Positions 46,924-58,272 of a stretch of 64,000 nt of DNA are shown piece after piece. The notes below the pieces were generated by a model. It did no database searches, had not been told where the DNA came from, and was given only the letters and a program-made list of their open reading frames with translations. Both the position numbers and the translations under genes were made by a program. Each line of letters starts with the position of its first letter. Positions within the stretch are counted from its first letter, which is position 1. The stretch comes from Camarhynchus parvulus (Eukaryota; Chordata; Aves; Passeriformes; Thraupidae), in NCBI RefSeq assembly GCF_901933205.1, contig NC_044573.1, positions 86,944,546 to 87,008,545 on the forward strand, in the 5' to 3' direction.

Positions 46924-47820
46924 TCACAGAATCACAGACCAGCTTAGAAGGGACCGGAGTGGGTCGTCTAGAGAACAGTGCACAGGATTGCATCCAGATG
47001 GTTCTTGGATATGTCCATGGAGGGAGACTCCACAACTTCTCTGGGCAACTTGTGCATTGCTCAGTACCTGCACAGTAAAGACATCCTTCATCATATTCAG
47101 CTGGAACTTCCTGTGCATCAGTTTTTGCCCATTGCCCCTCGTTCTATTGCTTGGCACCACCAAGACCCTGGCTCCATTGTCTTATCTTCATATTCAGATA
47201 CTGGTAGAAATTTATGAGGTCCTCCCTCAGTCATCTCTTCTTGAGACTGAACAAGCCCAGCTCCGCCAGCCTTAACTCATAAGAGAAATGCTCCAATCCC
47301 TAAAACATTTTGCCACCCTCTGCTCAACCTGCTCCTGCAGCTCCATGTCTCTCTCATCCTGAGGAGCCCAGAACTGGACACAGCACTCCAGATGTGGCCT
47401 CACCAGGGCTGAGTAGAGCGGCAGGATCACCTCTGTTGACCTGCTGGCAATGCTCTTCCTAATGCCCCCCAGGATACTGCCAGCCCTCTGGGCATGCTGC
47501 TGCCTCAGAGCAGCTTGTTGTCCACCAGGACCCCCAGGTCCTTCTCCACAGAGCTGCCTTCCAGCAGCTCAGCCCAAGCCTGCGCTGGTGCCTGGGGTTA
47601 TTCCTCCCCAGGTGCAGGACCCTGCATTTGCGTTTATTGAGTTTCAGACGGCTCTTCTCTGCCCAACTCTCCACCCTGTTGCCGTCCTTCTGAAGGGCTG
47701 CACAGGCCTCTGGGTATCAGCCAGTTCTCACACCTTTCTGTCCTCGGGGTACTTGCTGAGGAGGCCTCTAACCTTTCATCCAAGTCATTGATGAAAAAGT
47801 AAACAATACTGAGCCAAGGA
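46924..47820 (-). mobile_element. CR1 LINE fragment, about 900 bp
   Basis: The longest CR1 in the window. The plus strand starts TCACAGAATCACAGACC (reverse complement of the tail). It runs through TCCACAACTTCTCTGGGCAA, CCATTGCCCCTCGTTCTATT and GAACTGGACACAGCACTCC. It ends with CATCCAAGTCATTGATGAAA near 47800. It therefore holds the 3' UTR and the end of the reverse-transcriptase frame in minus orientation. It is 5'-truncated, as most avian CR1 copies are. It ends about 60 bp from the 724-bp solo LTR. Confidence 0.95.
47459..47674 (-). pseudogene. CR1 reverse-transcriptase C-terminal remnant
   Basis: The translation on the minus strand reads ESWAEKSRLKLNKRKCRVLH and then LGRNNPRHQ. These are hallmarks of the end of the CR1 LINE reverse-transcriptase domain (thumb/C-terminal part). 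The match then shifts frame: the residues normally following are found only in another frame. About 72 codons are open; the catalytic YADD-type region would lie upstream and is absent through 5' truncation. It is non-functional. Confidence 0.85.
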
Positions 47821-47879
47821 TTGTTTGGTATGTCTACATGTGTAATGTATCAAACAAAGGCTAGTTATGAGCAGCTTAC

Positions 47880-48603
47880 TGTAGCCTGCCCTGTGGCCAC
47901 AGGAGCTGGACGGATGCTGGCTAGCCGGTCCCGGAGTGGCTGGAGAAGACCACTGATTCCGCCACTCCCAGGTTCTTCCCAAGAACCCCGGGCAGTGGTG
48001 CCGCCTGCCGTGTGGGTGGCGCAGGCGAGAGCGGGACTACGAGCTACTGAGGCGAAGGGAGGAGACAGCGGACACTTGTATGGGCGCCAAGGCGCTTTAT
48101 TGTCCCGGAAGGACCAGTGACGGTGTCAGGGAAGGACAGCTCGGGGAGACACTGATAAAGGGGATGGGTGTGACAGGAGGAGACACGAGGGAACCAATAA
48201 ACGAAGCCCAGGGCAGGAGCGAGGGACAAAACTGAACCAATAAGGATGGCACAGGGGAGGGAAAAGGCTCAGGAGGTAAATCATATCTCAAGTAAGGGAT
48301 AACTGACATAGAAGGTTCTCGAAATAAAGGGGGGGATGTGGTTACAATGATGGACAGGGAAACTGGGCAGCACCAGGAGGGAGGAGATAAACTTACAAGG
48401 ACATAAAGGGAAGGACCAGGGGATCGGTCACCTTGACAGACGGGTCACTGGCAGGAAAACAAGGGACAAACAACTCAGGGACAAACTATTGTGAGGGAGG
48501 AACATGGGGGGAACCAAGGATCAAACCATAATCTCAACTTACAAAAAATAACCGACTTTACAACAAAACTTGTATAAATAATCTTAAAACACACAATGCT
48601 ACA
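47880..48603 (-). mobile_element. Solo LTR, class II (ERVK-like), 724 bp, copy 2
   Basis: Perfect terminal inverted hexamers TGTAGC (47880) and GCTACA (48603). Flanking 6-mers are GCTTAC (47874-47879) and GCTTAT (48604-48609), five of six alike. It has the same length as copy 1 (4125-4848) and is about four-fifths identical to it by eye. Minus orientation is shown by AATAAA at 48096-48101 on the minus strand and a TTTATCAGT TATA-like core upstream of it. More CpG sites survive here than in copy 1, and both ends are intact, so it looks younger. There is no internal retroviral region, hence a solo LTR. It defines the family's ends cleanly. Confidence 0.92.
48096..48101 (-). promoter_or_regulatory. 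LTR poly(A) signal AATAAA
   Basis: In the context GGGACAATAAAGCGCC on the minus strand, equivalent to 4343-4348 in copy 1. Confidence 0.7.
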
Positions 48604-51600
48604 GCTTATAACAGACAAAGCATGGGTTACATGGATTGCCAAAAAAAGCTTCAGGAAATGAACTCTGACAACACATCTAAAATGAACAAAACTAAATAAA
48701 AAAAGTTATAAAAAATAAGTTTTAGCAAATAATATTTCAGAAATCTGTCACAGTCAAAAAGGTGATGGTATCAGAGAGTTTTGAATTTAGTCACATACGT
48801 CTTAATGGATGTGTCCGAATTTGTGTATTCATAATTGAACCAAAACAACAGAAAGGTTATACTGATATGCAGCAAATAAAGCTCTATACTCGTTTATACA
48901 TCATTGGCAGATTTATGAACTAAGAGCCTCATCCAAATTCCATTAAAATCAAAAAGGAATCTAAATTAGGTCCCTACAGGGCACTTAATAATTTTTTCAA
49001 TAAACATTGCCAATATGCAAACCAGAGAGAAATAAGCTTTACTTTTGTGTTTTCATGCAACTCTGAGAGCTGTAGTTACATCTTCTTTTCTTGTTGAAAA
49101 GCAACTTCATCCTGCAGATGTTTCCACAGAGTTGTTTCAATAGGTTGTTCATCAGAAAAAAAGCCTGAAACCATTTCAACATGCAATAAAGTCCTGTTAG
49201 GGCACTTTCTCAACTGTCCAGCTCTCAGTTTAGTCTCTGAACCAAATATAAAACTTTGTAATTAGCATGATGTTATTAGTGGAGCTCTTTGTTGCAAAAC
49301 CTCTTTGATTTTTAACAGTAAACCTGACACAACTATGGTTAGACTGTTGCATTGCTCAGCAGACATCTAGAGCCATTTTGCCATGAAAGGGAAATATATT
49401 TTTTCATGGTAGGACACTGTGAACTGTGCAGTTGTGCAGAGATATACTTGCACTCTCTTCTTTTGTGTTCGTAAACTTTTCTTACACAGGCACGGGAATG
49501 CTGGAATATAATATGGATAAAGCAGAGACCAAATATCCTGTAATATAAGAACAGGCAAATACATTTTAGAATAGGGTTTATAAGTGCCAGGAAATGCCTC
49601 TCATACTAAAATTCAGAGCAGAGCTTCATATGTAGAATAGGTAAATTGACATAATAAAGAAGCTTATGCTCCACCAGTGTAGATGTAGGATAAAATATTT
49701 TTAAATACTGAGAGCACAAAAAATTCAATTGCTGTACATGTATTTAATAAGCATTTAATCTAAATGGAGGTTCAGGAAAGATTAAACACAATTCATTTAG
49801 ATAATGAATAATGTCATGGTGAAGATCCAAGGGTAATATCTTTATGAGAGATCCCTATGCTAAATCCATTCCTTCAGAATGTTGAGTTATAGACAGTCTT
49901 CAAGGCATTTTGGAGGCATCTCAATGATGCCAGTACAGTCTCCAATGACCAATGCACATGAGCACTGGCTCAATGAGCACTGAATTAGAAAATACAGACT
50001 CAAAATATCTCTCAGAGCATAATAAAACAGAAATACATTATTAAAATGTTAAGAGTTAGGTATAATATATTTAGGCATATGTGCAAACTCTATTTAGAAA
50101 CAAATTTTTATTACATATAAAATAAGCAAAAGTTGCCGTTAAAGTCAACAGATGCTGTTCCTGATTATGTAGTTAAAAGCATTCTAAAAGTTACTGATTT
50201 AGATCACTTTGACTGGCACCTCAACCTGATAGAATCCTTCAACCTTAAACAACTTCTGTATTGGTTTTACAAAATAAGGGGGGAAAAAAGAGCTAATTTG
50301 AGTTTTGCGGGACTGAATGAATTAATGTTTGTGAAACAATCTGACACCCTAGAGGAAATGAATAATTCAGCCTTACAGAAGTGTTTGAATAATGTCAGGC
50401 AAATAAGGTCATGGGGTACAGAGTGAACAGTGAGAAGCAAATGCAATATACAACCTCTCACTGCTGGAACAGTCTCTTCATGCTTAATGAAGCAGGTGAC
50501 CTATGTAACTAAAGTGTCATAGTACATTCAGCAAAAGATGGCTGAATTAAGGTTTCCTGGGCAATCCTACTTCTGGCGTTTTCTATCTTTTGAGTACTTG
50601 ACTCTGCAACCTTAATAATGTTCTATTGTTTGCAAGATTATTTGTGTTTTAAAGACATCAGTCATTACAGTATCTAGGCAACACCAATGAAGTACAAACA
50701 TCAAATCCTTCATTACAGGGGGACTTGCCTGCTTTCATCTCAAGAGGAAATAATCCACAGTGCAGTGTATCCCCCAGTATGCTCCCAGGAGCAACTCTGT
50801 CACTAGTAAGGCACTACAGAAAGTGCTCTGGTTTTGAATGCTCCTTCAGGTTTGAGGACAAGTTTATCTCTAGCAGCAGAAGGTTCCACAGGGGTGTTCT
50901 GCCTTCACCCCATTGGAGTTGAAGTGTTGGTGGCTTCCAGTGTCAGCATCCAATGCAACAGCTGCAGGAAGAGAGCAATGCAAAGGAGCAGGCTGGAGAA
51001 GCTGAATAGACAGACTCTACAGGCAAACAGGCATTTTAGGGTATCATGCTGGATCGAGTGTTCCATAAGTAGCTACTTCAGAGCACATTAAGATGCAGCC
51101 TGTTTTCTTCCATCCATGGCAGCTGTGGGCCACTGAACAGCAGTCAGAAGCTGTAGCTTCCCCAGAGCTTTCAGATTTCATTGGAGTAAATTATAAAGTC
51201 CATTTCTGTGGTAGTTAACGCCATGACTTGCTTCAGCAAAAGTCTGACTGATACAAACCAGATGAGGCAGGATTTCTGAAGAAAAGAAATTCACATATTT
51301 CTACATTTTGTGAAGAGGCCCTTTAGAGCACAGTACACCACAGAATGTTAATCAGAATACACTGTGAGAAAGGCACCTGGCCAGGCAGACCTGCTGGGTC
51401 TGTCCCTGAAGGAGGAAGTGGCAGGAGGGCTTTGCAGATGTGCCCACAGCTGGCTAGTGTGACTACAAAGTGACCCTCGGCTTATTAGGGCCTGAAAGGA
51501 AGGAAATTTAAGGTCATTTGGCTTCCAGTAGACCTGTGCCAGGTCTTCCAGACACACTGTAGCCAGTTGGGAAAACAACACTTTCCCAGGTAGTCCTACA

Positions 51601-53750
51601 GGCTGATTATAATCTGTGGCAGAGGAAGATCACTGAGAGAACTCACCTTTCTTTTTCAGTGAGAATGACTTTAGGTAAAGAACAATACACATGTCCAGCT
51701 TACTGCATTTGTTTTTGTTTGACTTTTTCCAGGGAAGACACTCTGCCGTGGGGATGCTCCTGTTTCTTACTCTTACAATTCCAGCAGGATCTGAGGAATA
51801 TGAAGTTGCTCATCTGTCTTTTGAACAATGGAATTACTGCCTACCTCCAACCTATCTTTCTCTTATCGGTCTCTCATAAAACTCCTTCAGGATGTATATA
51901 ACTTGGCTTTTGAAGCTATTTTAGATATTTAAACAGGTATCATTTTATAATTTTTTCCCATTCAATTTCTATGAAAAATAAGAGTAAATTTATATTTGTC
52001 TGGAATATAACTGACCCTTTGTCTAATAACCAAGGCTATTTGGGAGGATTATCTACAAAACAATAACTTTATGACTTCACAATGAATGATAAAAAAGGAC
52101 TAAAAACTTCAATAATGTTTATTATATTTTTAACTTTTTTTTTTATTTTTTTATTTTTTTTTTACATCTGGGATACCATAAGTGTGATATAGGAAACAGT
52201 ATTATTTCACCTCATACCCAGGTCTTTGAGGGATGATAGGTGCAACATAGTATCTCACGTGAATTGTATCTGCCTGAAACCCTGGGAGGCTGATGTTTGT
52301 AGTGAAAAGCAGAGAGATGAGATATTCCCCTGTCTTAAAGGTTGAAGGAGCAACAGAAAAGTCTTTTATGAAGCATTACAATATAAGACCAGTTTATTTT
52401 GCTGTGTTACAATTTGGTTGTGGCTCCGAAACAGAAATGTCAAGACCAAACTCAAATCAAAACTAAGCAGTCCTGCCATTGCTGAAATACTTCATTCTCC
52501 TATTGGCAACTTATTACATTTTTCTACTGGTAACACAAAAGGCTCAACCTAGAGCCCAGTTCACCCACATGGAGTCAAGAGGAATGCTCCTGAAGACTTT
52601 AGTGGGAATCAGTGATTTCAAACACTAATTGCTGATGAAGATTGAAGCTGAAGCTGACATGAAGCTGGTGATGAAAGTAAGGAGAGGGGTACATGATAGC
52701 ATAACCTCCCACACCTACAGAGTGAGAAGTTCCACACAGCAGGTGAACAACTGCTGGGTGAGCAGAGCAATGCTGTCTCATTTCTCCTCTGCCCTCTACA
52801 TCAAACTGTGCTGGGTCCACACCAGCCAGACAGCTGAGCTCCTCCTGGAACAACACCACAGATGCCCTGACATGCATTTCCAGGAAGATACTAACTCTAC
52901 AAATCTTCCTCCTGTTAGCAATATAGAAAAGGTTTCACGGAGATTGCCTTAGACATCTTCTGGAAGTCTAAAAGAGGTCCCTACTTGGTTTCATTATGAA
53001 TAGTGCATGAAATCTGAAGTTATTAGGTCCTAGTAAGAGTCATTGTGATTTACCTGGAGTCTACCACATTATGACTAATCCATATGTAACTTGAACACAA
53101 TGACAGAGTATTAACCTGTGTTGAACATTCAGGGTGTTACCAGTCTGTCTGAATGTTTTAATCTAAGATGAAATCTCATTCTTGTGCAAACTAAAATGTC
53201 AATATCATTTGCAAAATTAAATTCAAAGCATTGATTCTTATTTTGCTGGCCCAGAAGCTTAAATTAATTTAAAAGCTCCCCAAACCGACGGAGGCAAACC
53301 CTGGTTTTCTTGTGTTTCCTATTTCTATCATAACACTACTAAAAATTATCCACTAAGATTATAGTAGGTAGCTAGGTACTGCATAAATTGAAAAAAAATA
53401 TATTTCCTCACCTGCAAAAGCATAACTTTAAGGGAGAATAATAAAGCTGACTGTTTTCCTCATAGTGTCATCACAAGAATGTTTTTTTCAAATTCAGACA
53501 GATGTGAAGGCCTGCATATGAGACATTGCAAAGTCTGTATCCTAGTCCTTTTAAATAACATTTTGAAAAGTTCTGAGCACTTTCAAATTTTATATTCCTT
53601 ACTTAACTTTGAAGTGTTTTATCTTCCTTATCACAGAAAGGCAATTCCTTGGAGGTGGCATATCTCTCAGCCTTTTCCCCGTACCTTACTAGAAACAGAA
53701 AGTTAAGGCAAGAAAACACTACTGAGAGGTTAGCTTCCCAAGATTTCCTA
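48604..53750. other. Unique AT-rich DNA, no gene seen
   Basis: 5 kb with no nameable transposon. Open frames of 60-107 codons (for example plus strand 50133-50426 and 52629-52952) carry no familiar motif and lack convincing splice sites. A T-rich tract lies at 52135-52163. Confidence 0.5.
52135..52163. repeat. T-rich homopolymer tract
   Basis: T-runs broken by two single A bases over 29 bp. Confidence 0.9.
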
Positions 53751-53991
53751 GGGTTAGTTTTTGTTGTTGTTGTTGTTGTTATTGTTGGGGTGTTTTTTGG
53801 GGTTTTTGGTTTTTTTTGTTTGTTTGTTTGTGGGTTTTTTTGATTGTTTGTTTTCATTTGTTTTTGGCATTTGAGGTTTTTCCCCTCTCTGTTTTTGAGG
53901 GGTGTTTTTTGTTTTGGTTTTTTGGGGTTTTTTTTGTGGTGATGTTGGGTTTTTTTTTGGTTGGTTGGCTGGTTGACTGGTTGGCTTTTTT
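53751..53991. repeat. 240-bp G/T-rich, strand-asymmetric low-complexity block
   Basis: The plus strand is almost only G and T. It opens with (GTT)n, passes through runs such as GGGGTGTTTTTTGGGG and (GTTT)n, and ends in (GGTT)n/GGCT units. The complementary strand is almost pure A and C. The open frames it produces on both strands are composition artefacts. Confidence 0.9.
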
Positions 53992-54666
53992 GACACGGAA
54001 CTGCAGGATTACACCTGAGCTGGGTTATAGGATTTACTAGCCTAATGATGAAGCTCTTGGGGCTTTCATGGTATATTAGCCAAAAGCAAAATTAGCAAAG
54101 AGCAAACGAGAACCTCCAGCTAATGCAGGAGACTTTTGAATAAGCCTCCACAACTTCCAAACCCTCAGCCTAGATCTGGAACAAACATGAGACTTTGTCC
54201 AGACAGCAGTTCTCACTCCTTTTCTGCTCATTTCTGGAAAGAGAAAGGATCAGAAGGAAAATAAGGAAAACCAGCCATGTACTTGATGCAAGCAGACTGA
54301 CAGTAACCAAACATTACAGAAATTATAAGTATCCTATTCCATAATTGGTACTTGTATGTTGAAATACTATTTCACATATTTATAAAAATTTGATAATTAA
54401 TTTTATTGTGTCTCTTAAAATTCATAAATAGTAGAAATTAATTCCTGAATTAGATTTTATTAACTTGACAACAACAAAATCTTTCAGTCTTTACTCTGGG
54501 AATGAAGGAACATATCTTGCTTGATTTAAACCTTAGAAACAAGAATTTTTTTCCTGGAACTTCAATTTTCACATTTTTTTTTTATGTAAAAGTGCCTCAT
54601 CCTCATTTTGCTGTGGAAAAAAAGAGTTTTCAATAGTGGTTAAAACAGTACAATATGCATAGTATG

Positions 54667-54690
54667 ACAACAACAACAAGAACAACAAGA
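54667..54690. repeat. (CAA)n short imperfect microsatellite
   Basis: ACAACAACAACAAG followed by AACAACAAG. Confidence 0.85.
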
Positions 54691-57256
54691 TTATATCACA
54701 GTATATAATAAGAATATGTGACAGTACTGCTCCATTTGGTTTGTGGATTTGATTTGAAATGTAGAAAATATTACTAGCATATGGGTTTAACCAGATTAAA
54801 AAAAAAGTCCATTACTAGTCAAAATGACCAAAGGTAGAGCTGCATCTTCAACACAAGTATTTAATGTAGTTTTATTCCTCACCATTTCTTGGTGAATAGC
54901 CATTGTGATCTATTACACTTCTACTATTGGACAAATTTGTGAGACTTTCTGTGTGATACAGCTAACTTTCACATCCATCTTCCTAAAACAGAGACCAATG
55001 CTGCATGATGCAGAATATGTTAGTCTAGTCAAAGGACAAAAGGCAATCAGAGGAGCAGACAAATTTTTGACAAAGCAAGCTATATTAAAAAGAATGAAAC
55101 AAACTCAGCTGTGTTAGTCATAAAATTGCATTTCAGTAATGGCTAGATATGTTGCTGGGTCAGACTTAACAGCTATAGCACTATAATAATGCACAGATAC
55201 CACTGAGATTAGGTACCCAAATACTTCTTTCTGTCAACTAAAATACCAAATTGCCTAAGTTGTCAGCTTTTATTTTGGCAGTTTGCTGCTTTTTATCTTT
55301 TTTCCAAGCTTGCAAACTGTTATAATAGATAAGGCAGGGTTGTCTTGTTGGCTTTAATTTTATTTTTCCCTTTAAATTTGCCTTCTTTAACTGTAATATT
55401 GCAAGGAGGAGTTTTTAATGCTTGGCACCTTGTCAGGAAGGTAAACATCATTTTCCTGAGAAAAGCCAGAGCCCTAAAGGCTCTTGCTGTGTACACCAAG
55501 ACATTTCTTTTCAAGAGCCCTTAAGTATGAGGATGATCATCGGGTATGAGAAAATGCAGCTGGAAAAGTACCAATGCTAGAGAAATACTTTTCCCATGTT
55601 GTAACATGAACGGGAAGATTCTTTGCCCGAGTACTGAGCTGCGCACGAGAGCACTGTGAGACAGCCACCCTCAAGGCATAATGCAGCTGAAGGTGCTGGG
55701 GAGTGAACTCCCCACAAGAGTCATGATTTACTGCTGACCACACCTACAGCACTCATAAAATGTCAGTACAGCACATCTTGGTGTGGGAGAGAAAAATGCA
55801 GCCAAGAAGTATTTCCTTCCAGAGCTCCTTTCCAGGGTTAATGTCTGCTGTACATTTTCACTGAGCCTGAGTGCTTTTTCTCTTTCAATTCAGAATTTTC
55901 ATGGTAATAGCATTTGCAAAGCAGCTGCTGTATACAACTCATCCAGAGGGATTTTGAGGAAGGATTCCAAGTCCTTCTTTCTTTATGTATTTATATATAT
56001 ATGCAAGAAATTATAGTATTTGTGGATAAGGAAGAGTAGGAACTGCTTGTATCTAGATGCCTTTTATTATCCACAGGGAAAACCTAGGTGAGTATCTAGG
56101 CATCATTATGCCATTTGACTTTTTCTTTGACACTAGGGCTGATACAGCTTTCATGAGGGACTGTGGTGCTGGCATGAGATCTCACTGTCAAAAGGAGCCA
56201 TCCCATAAAAAATACACATGGAGCCTTCTAATTCTACTGATAAAAGATTGTATCAGAGCCACCTGTGCCGTGATCTGTAAGAGATCCCATGGGAGAACAG
56301 TGTCACTTCAGTTATTACCTTTGAAACCATTTCTGGAGGGAAGCAGTTTTTCCTGCTAACAGCCTGACAGACGAACTGGTGAAAGGAACCAATACTTTGT
56401 GTCATATTTCTCACAAAATGAACACCAGGCCTCCAATGGACACCTCCAAAGTTCTCTGAGTGCTGGATCTTTTAAAACAAAAAAATAGTGTGAAAGTTGA
56501 TAGCTGAGGAGCATTTTCTACTTACTGAGCAAGTTTGTTTCTCTGTCGGAAATAACCACTGTGTTTTACAGGTATCCAGCGAGGATGTGTGCAAACATGT
56601 TCCCAGCATGCAGAGTCACACCCTGCTGCATAGGGTGTGCAGCATGAATCACAGATGGAAACACCGTTTGAAAGTTTGCCCTAGATTTTTTTTTTTGCAG
56701 AGTGCAGGTGTCCCACAGTAGTTGAAAAAACAATGTGCAAACTATACATGGAAACAACCCAAGGAGCATATTTCCTTTTTTCTGCAATGTCCAGCTTCTC
56801 AAGAAGCATTGCCTTTTGGGCAATGTTTACACAATTAGTAAATCCCAAGACAAACTTCATAATATCATAAAGTGCTTTTTTAGCACTCTATCAAGGGAAG
56901 AGTATCAGCAGATAACTGACCATCTACAGCAGAGGCTGGAAATATGAGCTAGAAGATAAAATATTAAACATAAAAAATGGCAAAGAAAAAAGTTAATTAT
57001 GAATCACACAGAATTCTATTTTAGCATCTTTGGATTTAGCCTGTAAGCACTATACTCAGAATTCTGCTGGGATGCTTCTGATGAAAATTAGGCTTGTGCT
57101 TTTGTTCAGATTTCGATACTTTTGAGAAATAGGTTTAAAGCAACATTACTTTTACACTTGGTTCACTTGTGACAGACACATATATTTGTAATTACATACT
57201 GATTTTATCTATTTGTTGAGCAGCTGTTCATAAATGACTTTGTAGGTGAAAACCTG

Positions 57257-57267
57257 GGTTCAATCCC
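57257..57267 (+). other. RNA polymerase III B-box-like motif
   Basis: GGTTCAATCCC fits the B box of tRNA genes and tRNA-derived SINEs, in the context CCTGGGTTCAATCCCTG. No convincing A box or cloverleaf is seen upstream, so this is not called a tRNA. It may be a SINE remnant. Confidence 0.25.
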
Positions 57268-57387
57268 TGTCATCCTCTGTGTTTCAGGAGAAAGAAATCA
57301 AACATTGCTGACAAATCTGGCCAAGAGTGCCCTGCCAAGGGGAATAAATATACCAATAAATACCAAATGCCTTTTTCGATGACAACA

Positions 57388-57440
57388 CTAAAACAGAGAG
57401 GTGACATGATTTGCCCAAGGGCAAAAAGCAGAAAAAACAG
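57388..57440 (-). mobile_element. MIR-like SINE core relic
   Basis: CAGAGAGGTGACATGATTTG followed by CCCAAGGGCAAAAAGC closely follows the reverse complement of the MIR core (CAGAGAGGT and TTGCCCAAGG are the landmark words). MIR is an ancient amniote SINE, so a decayed copy in a bird is plausible. Minus orientation. Confidence 0.45.
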
Positions 57441-57599
57441 ATGGTTGCTGTTCTCCTGGTTCATGTGAGTTTGTCTGATTCCCAGTCGTGTGTATGGCTT
57501 GGAATGGTACCAAATGTGGTGACTCCTTTAACTCACCTTGAGAACAAATTGTGCAATTCAGCAAGGACAGACAAAGGCAAATAACCTCTGGCAGTGATT

Positions 57600-58272
57600 G
57601 AGGCTGGGGTCTGGCTGCCTGAGGGGCAGATTTTCTGAGGAGACCCTGGTGGTTCTGGGGGACACCAAGATGAACCCATGCCAGAAATGAGCCCTGGCAG
57701 CTGGAATGACCAGCAGCACCTGGGGCTGCATTACCAGAGCATGGCCAGGAGATCAGGAACAGGTTTATTCTTCTCCATTTAGCACTCATTAGGCCACATC
57801 CAAAACATGCATCCAGCATTGTGTCTCCTCCTAAAACAGCTGTAGTTGATTTTGGGAAAGTGCACCAAGACCATCAGTGCTGGAGCACTTGTCTCTGAGA
57901 TGAGGTTGAGGGAGATGGGCTTGTTCAGACAGGAGAAGACAGAGCCCCAGGGGAGACCTACAGGGAAGTTATTTGGGAGGCAGAGCCAGGATTTTCCCAG
58001 TGGCATATCACAGGAGGTTAAGGCAAATTGAAAGCTGAAATGGGAAGTTTGGAACAGATAGAAGGAGAAATTTTGTCACAATAAGGATAGCCCAGTAGGA
58101 GAGCAAGCTGCCCAGAAAAGGTTTGTGCAGTCTCCTCCTCTGAAGTTTTCAGACTCATCTGGGTAAAGCCCTGAGCAACCTGTTCTGACCAATCTGATCC
58201 CGGTTTGAGCAAGAAGCCTGACTAGAGACCCCCTGAGTTTCCCTCACACCTGAATTCTCCTGTGATCCTCTG
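57600..58272 (+). mobile_element. CR1 LINE 3' fragment, old and diverged
   Basis: The order of landmarks follows CR1. It runs GACACCAAGATGAACCCATG, GGGGCTGCATTACCAG, CACTCATTAGGCCACATCC and GAGGGAGATGGGCTTGTTCA. Then come CAGGAGAAGACAGAGCCCC, GAGCCAGGATTTTCCCAGTG, GCAAGCTGCCCAGAAAAGG and CCTGAGCAACCTGTTCTGACC. The decayed tail is near TGAATTCTCCTGTGATCCTCTG. Plus orientation. It is clearly more diverged than the other CR1 copies here and has many indels, so it is an older insertion. Confidence 0.85.

Larger units (their letters stand above)
53992..57599. other. Unique AT-rich DNA with SINE-like traces
   Basis: No gene recognised. A short (CAA)n stretch lies at 54667-54690. Traces resembling tRNA-derived SINEs at 57257 and 57391 are listed separately. 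Confidence 0.5.

Noticed and set aside
50133..50426. 97-codon frame with protein-like composition
   Set aside because: It lacks an ATG at its start, has no good acceptor or donor, and has no recognisable motif. Chance cannot be excluded.
53603..54040. Lys/Asn/Thr-rich and Phe/Val-rich open frames
   Set aside because: They are artefacts of the G/T-rich low-complexity block, not proteins.
57257..57267. Possible tRNA gene from the B-box match
   Set aside because: No A box, no acceptor stem and no anticodon arm could be built around it.
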